The notes beneath the pieces were generated by a model. That model did no database searches. It was not told the origin of the DNA and saw nothing but the letters and a program-made list of their open reading frames with translations. Made by a program: the position numbers and the translations under genes. This document shows, piece after piece, positions 52,236 through 61,056 of a stretch of 64,000 bases of DNA; the stretch's first letter is position 1; each line of letters starts with the position of its first letter. This DNA is from Mycobacterium sp. E2733 (GTDB lineage Bacteria > Actinomycetota > Actinomycetes > Mycobacteriales > Mycobacteriaceae). The DNA lies in contig NZ_LZJZ01000107.1 of assembly GCF_001667585.1 (NCBI RefSeq), positions 33,546 to 97,545 of the forward strand, in the 5' to 3' direction.

Positions 52236-53656
52236 GGTTGCTTCACCAGGTACGGGGAGACGGTGCTGCGGTGCTCGTCGAGATCCAGCGCGCGCCCCAG
52301 GGCCGGGAACGCCCGCTGTGGGCAGTTGTCGCGTTCGCAGACCCGGCAACCCGCGCCGATCGGTGTGGCCACTGTTCCTGAATCCCCTGAGACGTCGAGT
52401 CCTTCCGAGTACACCAGCCGGTGCGCGTGGCGAAGCTCGCAGCCCAGCCCGATCGCGAAGGTTTTACCCGGCTGACCATACCGGGCGGCCCGGCGCTCCA
52501 CGGTCCGGGCCACCCACATGTAGTTGCGGCCGTCGGGCATCTGGGCGATCTGGACCAGGATCTTGCCCGGGTTGGCGAACGTTTCGTACACGTTCCACAG
52601 CGGGCAGGTCCCGCCGCTGGACGAGAAGTGAAACCCGGTGGCGGACTGGCGTTTTGACATGTTGCCTGCGCGGTCGACGCGGACGAAAGAGAACGGCACG
52701 CCACGCATCGACGGCCGTTGCAGCGTCGAAAGCCGGTGCGCGATGGTCTCGTAGCTCACCGAGTAGAAGGAGGACAATCGCTCGACGTCGTAGCGGAAAT
52801 TCTCCGCGACGTCGTGAAATTGGCGGTAGGGCAGCACCGCCGCCGCGGCGAAGTAGTTGGCCAAACCCAGCCGGGCCAGCGTGTGCGACTCGTCGCTGGT
52901 GAACTTGCCCTCCTCCACCAGGCTGTCGATCAGGTCACCGTACTCGAGGTAGGCCAGTTCGGCGGCCATCTTGAACACCTGCTGACCGAGCGAGAGGTGG
53001 TTGCTGATCTCCAGCGTCTTGGTCAAGGGGTCGTACCGGTGCAACACGGTGTCGCCGAGATCGATTCGCCTGTTGATGTGCACGCCGTGCACCTCGGTCA
53101 ACCGGCGGTTGAGCTCGCGGGCCAGGTCGCCGTGGTGCATCCGCATCTGGATCGTGAGGTCTTCGGCGGCGGTGTCCAGCTCGTGCAGATAGTTCTGGCG
53201 TTGGTAGAAGTAGTCGCGCACCTCCTCGTGCGGCATGGTGATCGAGCCGCTGCCGCTGCCGTCGGAGAACCGCTCTTCGGTCGCGGCGGCCAGCTGCGCC
53301 GTGGTGATCCGGTAGCGCCGGTGCAGGTTGACCACCGCGCGGGCCAGAGCCGGGTGGGCGCTGACCATGTCGGCCACCTCGGTGGGGTCGACGTCGATGT
53401 CCAGATCGCGGTCCATGGTCACCTCGCGCAGCTCGGCGACCAGCCGGGTGTCGTCCTGGGAGGCGAAGAACGTCGCGTCGACGCCGAACACCTCGGTGAT
53501 CCGCAGCAGCACCGCCACCGTCAGGGGGCGAACGTCGTGCTCGATCTGGTTCAGGTAGCTCGGGGAGATCTCCAGCATCTGCGCCAGGGCGGCTTGGGAG
53601 AAGCCGCGCTCGTGGCGCAGCTGGCGGACCCGGGAGCCGACGAAGGTCTTGGACAC
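52232..53656 (-). CDS. ramB: RamB transcriptional regulator of acetate/glyoxylate metabolism
   Basis: This 474-residue protein, the same length as M. tuberculosis RamB, has an N-terminal XRE helix-turn-helix (RVRQLRHERGFSQAALAQML, then ISPSYLNQIEHDVRPL), a central IrrE/ImmA-like segment (about 170-290) and a C-terminal domain with clustered Cys (GGTCPLW, GCRVCERDNCPQR) that may bind a metal. RamB represses icl1 when glucose is available and binds its own promoter in M. tuberculosis. The start is GTG 53656. It is divergent from the thioesterase gene, and the target icl lies 1.2 kb away. Confidence 0.94.
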   Translation of the reverse strand: MSKTFVGSRVRQLRHERGFSQAALAQMLEISPSYLNQIEHDVRPLTVAVLLRITEVFGVDATFFASQDDTRLVAELREVTMDRDLDIDVDPTEVADMVSAHPALARAVVNLHRRYRITTAQLAAATEERFSDGSGSGSITMPHEEVRDYFYQRQNYLHELDTAAEDLTIQMRMHHGDLARELNRRLTEVHGVHINRRIDLGDTVLHRYDPLTKTLEISNHLSLGQQVFKMAAELAYLEYGDLIDSLVEEGKFTSDESHTLARLGLANYFAAAAVLPYRQFHDVAENFRYDVERLSSFYSVSYETIAHRLSTLQRPSMRGVPFSFVRVDRAGNMSKRQSATGFHFSSSGGTCPLWNVYETFANPGKILVQIAQMPDGRNYMWVARTVERRAARYGQPGKTFAIGLGCELRHAHRLVYSEGLDVSGDSGTVATPIGAGCRVCERDNCPQRAFPALGRALDLDEHRSTVSPYLVKQP

Positions 53657-53816
53657 TTCGCCCAGCGTACCGGCGTTGCTAAGCGGAAGTTGGCAGAGTT
53701 CGCAGCGGCCCGGGTCGCGTCGCAATTGGTTTTTGGCCACCGGCGTTGGCATGATTCGCAGCGGACCCCCAGGGCTGGCCTGGGGTGCCCACGAGGAGGA
53801 AACGGGGAACGCAGCC

Positions 53817-54611
53817 GTGAGCCTGGACAAAGAACTGATGCCGGTTCCCGACGGCCACCCCGATGTGTTCGATCGCGAATGGCCGCTGCGGGTGGCCGAC
53901 ATCGACCGCACGGGCCGGCTGCGGCTGGACGCCGCGTGCCGGCACATCCAGGACATCGGCCAGGACCAGCTCCGCGAGATGGGCTTCGAGGAGACGCACC
54001 CGCTGTGGATCGTTCGCCGCACGATGCTCGACCTGATCCGCCCGATCGAATTCCAGGACATGCTGCGGTGTCGCAGGTGGTGTTCGGGCACTTCGAACCG
54101 GTGGTGTGAGATGCGGGTTCGTGTCGACGGGCGCAAGGGCGGCCTGATCGAGTCCGAGGCCTTCTGGATCAACATCAACCGGGAGACCCAGATGCCGTCG
54201 CGCATCTCCGACGACTTCCTGGCGGGTTTGCACAAGACCACGTCCGTCGACCGCCTCAGGTGGAAGAGCTATTTGAAGCCGGGCAGCCGCGACGACGCGC
54301 AGGAGATCCACGAGTTTCCCGTCCGCGTCACCGACATCGACCTGTTCGACCACATGAACAACTCCGTGTACTGGAGCGTGATCGAGGACTACCTGGCTTC
54401 GCACCTGGAGCTCATGGCGGCGCCGCTGCGCATCACGATCGAGCACGAGGCGCCGGTGGCGCTGGGCGACAAGCTGGAGATCATCTCGCACGTCCATCCG
54501 GCCGGATCGACCGACCAGTTCGGCCCCGGACTGGTCGATCGCCCTGTTACAACGCTCACATATGCGGTCGGCGACGAGACCAAAGCGGTCGCCGCGCTCT
54601 TCTCCCGCTAA
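53817..54611 (+). CDS. Acyl-ACP thioesterase-like protein (Rv0466-like)
   Basis: This 264-residue protein has two hot-dog folds in tandem, as in plant FatA/FatB thioesterases. The first opens with WPLRVADIDRTGRLRLDAAC and the second with FPVRVTDIDLFDHMNNSVYW. The second carries the catalytic-type Asp-x-Asn/His arrangement (DHMNNSVYW). It probably releases fatty acids from ACP or CoA. The start is GTG 53817, with GGGGAA upstream. It lies between ramB and icl, so carbon-source control is plausible. Confidence 0.9.
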   Translation: MSLDKELMPVPDGHPDVFDREWPLRVADIDRTGRLRLDAACRHIQDIGQDQLREMGFEETHPLWIVRRTMLDLIRPIEFQDMLRCRRWCSGTSNRWCEMRVRVDGRKGGLIESEAFWININRETQMPSRISDDFLAGLHKTTSVDRLRWKSYLKPGSRDDAQEIHEFPVRVTDIDLFDHMNNSVYWSVIEDYLASHLELMAAPLRITIEHEAPVALGDKLEIISHVHPAGSTDQFGPGLVDRPVTTLTYAVGDETKAVAALFSR

Positions 54612-54706
54612 ACCGGACAAGCGTCCCGCTAAATTACCGTTGACCTGCGGATATTGGGTTACTGATCGGTAGTTTCTGAAACGGTTAAGTTCGCGTTCAT
54701 CTTCGC

Positions 54707-54749
54707 AAGATTTGCAAATCCCCGGCCTGTCGTTGCCGAAATTGGCAAA
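54707..54749 (+). promoter_or_regulatory. Two RamB-like sites in the icl promoter region
   Basis: AAGATTTGCAAA (54707-54718) closely matches the corynebacterial RamB consensus (A/G)AACTTTGCAAA, and GAAATTGGCAAA (54738-54749) is a weaker copy. They lie 31 bp apart, three helical turns, within the 268 nt before icl. The rest of this interval shows no gene. Confidence 0.6.
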
Positions 54750-54879
54750 TGAAACGGCTGGACCTGCGTCGATGGCTGTGCCATCTTCGAATTAGCACAC
54801 CAGCGAAGTTGAGCCTCTAGCTACCGCCGGTGAAGCGTCTATCCACTCAGCAGTGAAGATTCGTTAAGGAGCATGCCCA

Positions 54880-56166
54880 ATGTCTGTCGTTGGCACCCCC
54901 AAGAGCCCGGAACAGGTCCAGAAGGACTGGGACACGAACCCGCGTTGGAAGGGCGTCACCCGCACCTACAGCGCCGAGGACGTCGTCGCCCTGCAGGGCA
55001 CCGTGGTCGAGGAGCACACGCTGGCCCGCCGCGGCGCCGAGGTGCTCTGGGAGCAGCTGCACGACCTGGAGTGGATCAACGCGCTCGGCGCCCTGACCGG
55101 CAACATGGCCGTCCAGCAGGTCCGCGCCGGCCTGAAGGCGATCTACCTGTCGGGTTGGCAGGTCGCCGGTGACGCCAACCTGTCCGGCCACACCTACCCC
55201 GACCAGAGCCTGTACCCGGCCAACTCGGTGCCGCAGGTGGTGCGTCGCATCAACAACGCGCTGCTGCGCGCCGACGAGATCGCCCGCGTCGAGGGCGACA
55301 CCTCGGTGGAGAACTGGCTGGCCCCGATCGTGGCCGACGGCGAGGCGGGCTTCGGCGGTGCGCTGAACGTCTACGAGCTGCAGAAGGCGATGATCGCCGC
55401 GGGCGTCGCGGGCTCGCACTGGGAGGACCAGCTCGCGTCGGAGAAGAAGTGCGGTCACCTCGGTGGCAAGGTGCTCATCCCGACCCAGCAGCACATCCGG
55501 ACGCTGACCTCGGCCCGCCTGGCGGCCGACGTCTGCGACGTTCCGACCGTGGTCATCGCCCGGACCGACGCCGAGGCGGCGACCCTGATCACCTCGGACG
55601 TCGACGAGCGCGACCAGCCGTTCATCACCGGTGAGCGGACCAAGGAAGGCTTCTACCGGGTGCGCAACGGCCTGGAGCCCTGCATTGCCCGGGCCAAGGC
55701 CTACGCGCCGTACGCCGACCTGATCTGGATGGAGACCGGCACGCCGGACCTCGACTTGGCCGCCAAGTTCGCCGAGGGCGTCAAGTCCGAGTTCCCCGAC
55801 CAGATGCTGGCCTACAACTGCTCGCCGTCGTTCAACTGGAAGAAGCACCTGGATGATGCCACCATCGCGAAGTTCCAAAAGGAGCTTGCCGCAATGGGAT
55901 TCAAGTTCCAGTTCATCACCCTGGCCGGCTTCCACGCGCTGAACTACTCGATGTTCGATCTGGCCTACGGCTACGCCCGCAACCAGATGACCGCGTACGT
56001 GGAACTGCAGGAGCGCGAGTTCGCCGCCGAGGAGCGCGGTTACACCGCGACCAAGCACCAGCGCGAGGTCGGCGCCGGTTACTTCGACCGCATCGCCACC
56101 ACGGTTGACCCCACCTCGTCGACCACCGCGCTGACCGGCTCCACCGAAGAGGGTCAGTTTCACTGA
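54880..56166 (+). CDS. icl: Isocitrate lyase
   Basis: This 428-residue enzyme, the same length as Icl1 of M. tuberculosis, splits isocitrate to glyoxylate and succinate in the glyoxylate shunt and also works as a methylisocitrate lyase. The catalytic Cys is in SEKKCGHLGGKV. Other conserved blocks are VVEEHTLARRGAEVLWEQL, PIVADGEAGFGG, IARTDAEAATLI and YNCSPSFNWKKHLDD. The start is ATG 54880 after AAGGAG. A long promoter region with RamB-like sites lies upstream, and fadB2 follows on the same strand behind a large hairpin. Confidence 0.98.
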   Translation: MSVVGTPKSPEQVQKDWDTNPRWKGVTRTYSAEDVVALQGTVVEEHTLARRGAEVLWEQLHDLEWINALGALTGNMAVQQVRAGLKAIYLSGWQVAGDANLSGHTYPDQSLYPANSVPQVVRRINNALLRADEIARVEGDTSVENWLAPIVADGEAGFGGALNVYELQKAMIAAGVAGSHWEDQLASEKKCGHLGGKVLIPTQQHIRTLTSARLAADVCDVPTVVIARTDAEAATLITSDVDERDQPFITGERTKEGFYRVRNGLEPCIARAKAYAPYADLIWMETGTPDLDLAAKFAEGVKSEFPDQMLAYNCSPSFNWKKHLDDATIAKFQKELAAMGFKFQFITLAGFHALNYSMFDLAYGYARNQMTAYVELQEREFAAEERGYTATKHQREVGAGYFDRIATTVDPTSSTTALTGSTEEGQFH

Positions 56167-56176
56167 GTTAGTCTGC

Positions 56177-56234
56177 CGAGCAGACGCAGAGTCGCACTCC
56201 TGCAGCCCAGTCGATGCGATTCTGCGTCTGCTCG
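56177..56234. repeat. Long inverted repeat between icl and fadB2
   Basis: The arms at 56177-56196 and 56215-56234 are complementary at 19 of 20 positions (core CGAGCAGACGCAGA), with an 18-nt loop. The right arm ends 7 nt before the fadB2 ribosome-binding site AAGGAGG (56242-56248). There is no T run, so it is not a standard intrinsic terminator. It may be a mobile intergenic palindrome or an RNA structure setting the icl/fadB2 ratio. Confidence 0.75.
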
Positions 56235-56252
56235 CGCGTATAAGGAGGAGCA

Positions 56253-57110
56253 ATGGCAGCGATTCAACGGGTAGGGGTTGTCGGGGCCGGCCAGATGGGA
56301 TCCGGCATCGCCGAAGTCTCGGTCCGCGCGGGTGTCGACGTGACGGTGTTCGAGACCACCGAGGCCCTGATCACGGCGGGACGCAACCGCATCGTGAAGT
56401 CGCTCGAGCGCGGCGTGAGCGCGGGCAAGGTCACCGAGCGGGAGCGCGACCGCGCGCTGAGCAGGCTCACCTTCACCACCGATCTGAAGGACCTCGCGGA
56501 CCGCCAGCTGGTCATCGAGGCGATCATCGAAGACGAGGCCGTCAAGGCCGACATCTTCGCCGAACTCGACCGCGCCATCAGCGATCCCGACGCGGTGCTG
56601 GCGTCCAACACGTCCAGCATCCCGATCATGAAGATCGCCGCGGCCACCAAGAACCCGCAGCGGGTGCTGGGCCTGCACTTCTTCAACCCCGTGCCGGTGC
56701 TCCCGCTGGTCGAGTTGGTCAGCACGCTGGTCACCGACGAAGCCGCCGCGGCGCGCACCGAGGAGTTCGCGAGCGCGGTCCTGGGCAAGCAGGTGGTGCG
56801 CTGCTCGGACCGGTCCGGCTTCGTCGTGAACGCGCTGTTGGTTCCCTACCTGTTGTCGGCAATTCGCATGGTGGAGGCGGGTTTTGCCACCGTCGAAGAC
56901 GTCGACAAAGCCGTCGTCGCCGGGCTATCGCACCCGATGGGTCCGCTGCGGCTGTCCGACCTGGTGGGCCTGGACACCCTGAAACTGATCGCGGACAAGA
57001 TGTTCGAGGAATTCAAGGAACCGCAGTACGCCCCGCCGCCGCTGTTGCTGCGCATGGTGGAGGCGGGCCGGCTCGGCAAGAAGACCGGCCGGGGCTTCTA
57101 CACCTACTGA
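56253..57110 (+). CDS. fadB2: 3-hydroxybutyryl-CoA dehydrogenase
   Basis: This 285-residue enzyme oxidises 3-hydroxyacyl-CoA with NAD. The N-terminal Rossmann motif is VGVVGAGQMGSGIAEV. SNTSSIPI, the catalytic His in LGLHFFNPVPVLPLVELV, and CSDRSGFVVNALLVPYL (helical C-domain) are conserved. An excellent ribosome-binding site (AAGGAGG) precedes ATG 56253. It lies downstream of icl, as in M. tuberculosis. Unlike H37Rv, no umaA gene follows; the next gene is the convergent cyclopropane synthase 26 nt away. Confidence 0.95.
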   Translation: MAAIQRVGVVGAGQMGSGIAEVSVRAGVDVTVFETTEALITAGRNRIVKSLERGVSAGKVTERERDRALSRLTFTTDLKDLADRQLVIEAIIEDEAVKADIFAELDRAISDPDAVLASNTSSIPIMKIAAATKNPQRVLGLHFFNPVPVLPLVELVSTLVTDEAAAARTEEFASAVLGKQVVRCSDRSGFVVNALLVPYLLSAIRMVEAGFATVEDVDKAVVAGLSHPMGPLRLSDLVGLDTLKLIADKMFEEFKEPQYAPPPLLLRMVEAGRLGKKTGRGFYTY

Positions 57111-57136
57111 CGGCTGAGCCCGCCGACCGCCGTGGG

Positions 57137-58006
57137 CTACTTCTTCTTCTTCAGGGTGAACTGGTCGACGTCGGTGTAGCCCTGGCGGAACAGCTTGGCG
57201 CAGCCGGTCAGGTACTTCATGTAGCGGTCGTAGACCTCTTCCGACTGGACGGCGATCGCCTCGCCGCGATTGGCCTCGAGGGCGGCCGCCCACGTCTCCA
57301 GGGTCCTCGCGTAGTGCAGTTGCAGCGAGTGCACCCGGGTCAGCTCGAAGCCGGCCGTGACCGCGTACTCTCCGACGGTCTGGGGCGTCGGCAGCCAGCC
57401 GCCGGGAAAGATCTCGGTCAGGATGAATTGCGAGAAGTGAACGATCTCGTGGGTCAGCTTCATGCCGCGCGCCCGGGCTTCTTTGAAGGACGGGCGAACG
57501 ATGGTGTGCAGCAACATCACGCCGTCGGACGGCAGCGCCTCGTAGGCCATCTTGAAGAAGCGGCCGTAGCGCTGGCGGCCGAAGTGCTCGAACGCGCCGA
57601 TGGAGACGATGCGGTCGACCGGCTCGTGGAACTTCTCCCACCCCTCCAGTAGCACCCGCCGGCTGCGGGGGGTGTCGAGCTGATCGAACATGGCCTGCAC
57701 GTGCTCGGCCTGGTTCTCCGACAACGTCAGGCCGACGACGTTGACGTCGTACTTCTCGATTGCGCGCCGCATGGTGGCGCCCCAGCCGCAACCGATGTCC
57801 AGCAACGTCATTCCCGGCTCGAGCTTCAGCTTGCCCAGCGCCAGGTCGATCTTGGCGATCTGCGCCTCTTCCAGAGTCATGTCGTCACGCTCGAAGTAGG
57901 CGCAGCTGTACGTCTGGGTGGGGTCCAGGAACAACCGAAAGAAGTCATCGGACAGGTCGTAGTGGGCTTGCACGTTCGTGAAATGCGGCGTGAGCTGCAC
58001 GGACAT
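57137..58006 (-). CDS. pcaA: Mycolic acid cyclopropane synthase, PcaA-like
   Basis: This 289-residue SAM-dependent enzyme of the CmaA/PcaA/MmaA group has the SAM-binding motif LDIGCGWGATMRR, the bicarbonate/lipid-site stretch RIVSIGAFEHFG, and QLHYARTLETWAAALEAN near the C-terminus. From memory, the first ~150 residues are almost identical to M. tuberculosis PcaA, while the middle diverges and shares features with UmaA (SEEVYDRYMKYLTG). Position and strand fit Rv0470c. It would introduce cyclopropanes into mycolates; the exact regiochemistry is uncertain. It ends in four Lys. Confidence 0.82.
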   Translation of the reverse strand: MSVQLTPHFTNVQAHYDLSDDFFRLFLDPTQTYSCAYFERDDMTLEEAQIAKIDLALGKLKLEPGMTLLDIGCGWGATMRRAIEKYDVNVVGLTLSENQAEHVQAMFDQLDTPRSRRVLLEGWEKFHEPVDRIVSIGAFEHFGRQRYGRFFKMAYEALPSDGVMLLHTIVRPSFKEARARGMKLTHEIVHFSQFILTEIFPGGWLPTPQTVGEYAVTAGFELTRVHSLQLHYARTLETWAAALEANRGEAIAVQSEEVYDRYMKYLTGCAKLFRQGYTDVDQFTLKKKK

Positions 58007-58187
58007 GTCGAGTAGAGCCTTTCGTTACGCGGAGCCAGGGGCGGCCAATCAGCACGACGCACCCCGGCGTCACCCCCCATGCACCCCTGCATGCTAGTCG
58101 CTGCGGCTATGTAAGTCGTCCGGCCGAGCGCGTCATAAGCGTCACACGAGACGGGCGAAATTCCCAAAAGACGGTCGGCCGCGGGGG

Positions 58188-58928
58188 TTAGAGCGGGGCT
58201 CGATCCCCTGCCCCGCGGGGCGGCACGATGGGCGACGGGTGGGGCTCTTCGCGGAACTTCTCCAGCGATCCGCCCACCTCGACGATGCCCTTCAGCGCGT
58301 TCCAGCTCAGCATCGTCAGGTAGTCGATCAACTCGTCGCGACTCATCCGCGGGTCCGACATCCAGGAGTGCGTGGCCAGCTGCACACCGCCGACGATCAG
58401 GTAGGCCCATGGCTCCGCACCACCGGTGTCCATCCCCGCTTGTTGCATGCGGCGGCGCATCAGCACCGCCAGCATGCGGGCGATGATCCGCTCGGAATCG
58501 GCGATCACCTTGCTCTTGCTGGCGGAGCTGTTGGACATCACGAAGCGATACGGTTCGGGTTCGTTCGCGACGGTTTCGACGTACACGCGGATGACCTCTC
58601 GGGTCAGGTCGAAGCCGTCGAGATTGGACGTCAGCGCCGCGGCCATATTTGGAATCAGGGTGGTTTGGGTGAACCGCATCATGACCGCGGTCGTCAGATC
58701 GTTCTTGTCGACGAAGTAGCGATACAACACCGTCTTGGAAACGCCGATCTCCGCGGCGATGTCGTCCATGCTCAACGTGCCGCCGCGCCGCCGGATCGCG
58801 TCGATCGTCCCGTCTACCAACTCGTTGCGGCGCTCCACCTTGTGTTGGTGCCAGCGCCGTTTGCGACCATCCGTCTTGGCCGTCACAGCCAATGTTTGCT
58901 CTGCCACTGTCGCCGATTTCCCATTCAC
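58188..58928 (-). CDS. madR: TetR regulator, MadR-like (Rv0472c)
   Basis: This protein of about 246 residues has a helix-turn-helix (DDIAAEIGVSKTVLYRYFVD) preceded by a basic stretch (GRKRRWHQHKVERRNELV). The C-terminal ligand domain contains GGVQLATHSWMSDPRMSRDEL. It matches Rv0472c, reported as MadR, a regulator of the mycolate desaturases desA1 and desA2. The start is GTG 58928. The 181 nt between its stop and the pcaA start contain no visible gene. It is divergent from the DUF445 gene with about 100 nt between starts. Confidence 0.85.
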   Translation of the reverse strand: MNGKSATVAEQTLAVTAKTDGRKRRWHQHKVERRNELVDGTIDAIRRRGGTLSMDDIAAEIGVSKTVLYRYFVDKNDLTTAVMMRFTQTTLIPNMAAALTSNLDGFDLTREVIRVYVETVANEPEPYRFVMSNSSASKSKVIADSERIIARMLAVLMRRRMQQAGMDTGGAEPWAYLIVGGVQLATHSWMSDPRMSRDELIDYLTMLSWNALKGIVEVGGSLEKFREEPHPSPIVPPRGAGDRAPL

Positions 58929-59029
58929 TAGACGCCCTCGATACTACGGTGTGCGGGCCTGTTCCGGGCTTCGGCCGCGCCCCGCTACGGGCCCCCCGAA
59001 CAGTGCCGTCACACCAATCGGCCGGGACG

Positions 59030-60424
59030 ATGAATGATGGAGTGGTGGTACACAGAGCCTCGCCTCGAGGCGTAGCGCCGGCCCCGCGAGCGGCGGGGCC
59101 GGACCCGATGACACCGTTGACCGGAACCGGTCGTTCGCACCCATCGTTGGCCGAATCCTTCGCGGGTGCCGATCCGCAGGCCGATGCGGAGCGCCGGGTG
59201 GCCCTGCGCCGGATGAAGGCGGTGGCGCTGGGCTTCCTGATCGGCGCCACCGCCCTGTTTCTCGCCTGCCGGTGGGCCCAGGCCCACACCCACCTCGGTG
59301 CCTGGGTCGGCTACGTCGGTGCCGCCGCCGAGGCCGGGATGGTGGGTGCGCTGGCCGACTGGTTCGCGGTGACCGCGCTGTTCAGGCATCCGTTGGGCAT
59401 CCCCATCCCGCACACCGCGATCATCAAGCGCAAGAAGGATCAGCTCGGCGAGGGCCTGGGAACCTTCGTGCGGGAGAACTTCCTGTCGCCGCCGGTGGTG
59501 GAGACCAAGCTGCGGGACGCCGAGGTGCCCGGACGGCTCGGCAAGTGGCTGTCGGAGGCCGCCCACGCCGAGCGGGTGGCCAGCGAGACGGCCACGGTGC
59601 TGCGGGTATTGGTGGAGCTACTGCGCGACGACGACGTCCAGCAGGTGATCGACCGGATGATCGTGCGCCGCATCGCCGAGCCGCAGTGGGGTCCGCCGGT
59701 CGGGAGGGTGTTGACGACGCTGCTGGCCGAGAATCGGCAGGAGGCGCTGATTCAGTTACTTGCCGACCGGGCCTTCCAGTGGTCGCTGAACGCCGGCGAG
59801 GTGATCCAGCGGGTGGTCGAGCGTGACTCGCCGACGTGGTCGCCACGCTTCATCGACCACCTGGTCGGCGACCGCATCCACCGCGAGCTGATGGACTTCA
59901 CCGACAAGGTGCGCCGCAATCCCGACCACGAGCTGCGCCGGTCGGCGACGCGTTTTCTGTTCGAATTCGCCGACGACCTGCAAAACGACGCGGACACCAT
60001 CGCGCGCGCCGATGCCGTCAAGGAGCAGCTGATGGCGCGCGACGAGATCGCAAACGCCGCCGCGACGGCCTGGAAGACGCTGAAACGCCTGGTGCTCGAG
60101 GGCGTGGACGACCCGTCCAGCACGTTGCGCACCCGCATCGCCGACACCGTCGTACGCATCGGGGAATCACTGCGTGACGACGCCAACCTGCGCGACAAGG
60201 TGGACAACTGGATCGTGCGGGCCGCCCAGCACCTGGTTTCGCAGTACGGCGTGGAGATCACCGCGATCATCACCGACACCATCGAGCGCTGGGACGCCGA
60301 GGAGGCCAGCCGGCGCATCGAGCTGCACGTGGGCCGCGATCTGCAGTTCATCCGGATCAACGGAACCGTGGTCGGCTCCCTGGCCGGTCTGGTGATCTAC
60401 GCCGTCGCCCAGCTCTTTTTCTAG
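59030..60424 (+). CDS. DUF445 membrane protein (Rv0473-like)
   Basis: This protein of about 464 residues has one hydrophobic segment near the N-terminus (AVALGFLIGATALFLACRW), the conserved GYVGAAAEAGMVGALADWFA and FRHPLGIPIPHTAIIKRKKD block, a long helical middle and a C-terminal helix (GTVVGSLAGLVIYAVAQLFF). This is the DUF445 (YheB/YjiN) architecture, thought to bridge or scaffold membranes. Starts at ATG 59030 and ATG 59108 are both possible. The function is unknown. Confidence 0.83.
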   Translation: MNDGVVVHRASPRGVAPAPRAAGPDPMTPLTGTGRSHPSLAESFAGADPQADAERRVALRRMKAVALGFLIGATALFLACRWAQAHTHLGAWVGYVGAAAEAGMVGALADWFAVTALFRHPLGIPIPHTAIIKRKKDQLGEGLGTFVRENFLSPPVVETKLRDAEVPGRLGKWLSEAAHAERVASETATVLRVLVELLRDDDVQQVIDRMIVRRIAEPQWGPPVGRVLTTLLAENRQEALIQLLADRAFQWSLNAGEVIQRVVERDSPTWSPRFIDHLVGDRIHRELMDFTDKVRRNPDHELRRSATRFLFEFADDLQNDADTIARADAVKEQLMARDEIANAAATAWKTLKRLVLEGVDDPSSTLRTRIADTVVRIGESLRDDANLRDKVDNWIVRAAQHLVSQYGVEITAIITDTIERWDAEEASRRIELHVGRDLQFIRINGTVVGSLAGLVIYAVAQLFF

Positions 60425-60432
60425 TAGTGCTA

Positions 60433-60460
60433 ACAAGTGCTTGCAATAGCAAGCACTTGT
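60433..60460 (+). promoter_or_regulatory. Perfect 12-bp palindrome upstream of the XRE regulator gene
   Basis: ACAAGTGCTTGC (60433-60444), AATA, then the exact complement (60449-60460). It sits 9 nt after the DUF445 stop and 48 nt before the XRE gene. With no T run behind it, an operator is more likely than a terminator, and autoregulation by the XRE protein is the simplest reading. Confidence 0.7.
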
Positions 60461-60507
60461 AGTAATCTGGTGGCCGTCACCATCGACCAGCCGACCAGGA
60501 GCACGCC

Positions 60508-60999
60508 ATGGCACCCGAGGAGAAGCTCTCCGCCAAGGTGTCCAACGCCGCCTCCGACATGGCCTCGGACATCGGAAGCTTCATTCGCAGCCAGCGTGAA
60601 CTCGCGCAGGTCTCGGTGCGTCAACTCGCCGAAAAATCCGGGGTCAGCAATCCGTATCTGAGCCAGGTGGAGCGGGGATTGCGTAAGCCGTCCGCCGACG
60701 TGCTCAATCAAATCGCCAAGGCGCTGCGGGTTTCCGCCGAGGTTCTCTATGTGCGGGCTGGGATTCTCGAGCCCAGCGACAAAAGTCAGGTGCGCGACGC
60801 CATCATCACCGATACCGCGATTACCGAGCGCCAGAAGCAGGTGCTGCTCGACGTCTACGCCTCCTTCATCCAGCAGAACGAATCCGCCCACGAGGAGGGC
60901 CCGACCGCCGACGCCGCTCCCACGCCCGCCGGCCAGTCGTCGACCGACCGACCGCAGGCGGCTCCGGTTACCCGAAAGGAAGAGACCAAACGCCCCTAG
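60508..60999 (+). CDS. XRE-family helix-turn-helix regulator (Rv0474-like)
   Basis: This 163-residue protein has a Cro/CI-type DNA-binding domain at about 20-85 (FIRSQRELAQVSVRQLAEKS, then GVSNPYLSQVERGLRKPS). A short helical region follows (ITERQKQVLLDVYASFIQQN), then a Pro/Ala/Thr-rich tail longer than I recall for Rv0474. It starts at ATG 60508. It lies directly upstream of hbhA and probably controls itself, and perhaps hbhA, through the palindrome at 60433-60460. Confidence 0.85.
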   Translation: MAPEEKLSAKVSNAASDMASDIGSFIRSQRELAQVSVRQLAEKSGVSNPYLSQVERGLRKPSADVLNQIAKALRVSAEVLYVRAGILEPSDKSQVRDAIITDTAITERQKQVLLDVYASFIQQNESAHEEGPTADAAPTPAGQSSTDRPQAAPVTRKEETKRP

Positions 61000-61056
61000 C
61001 TTGCGAACCGCACACGTAGTAACGCTGATAGCGAACAAAAGAAGGAAAGGAACACC

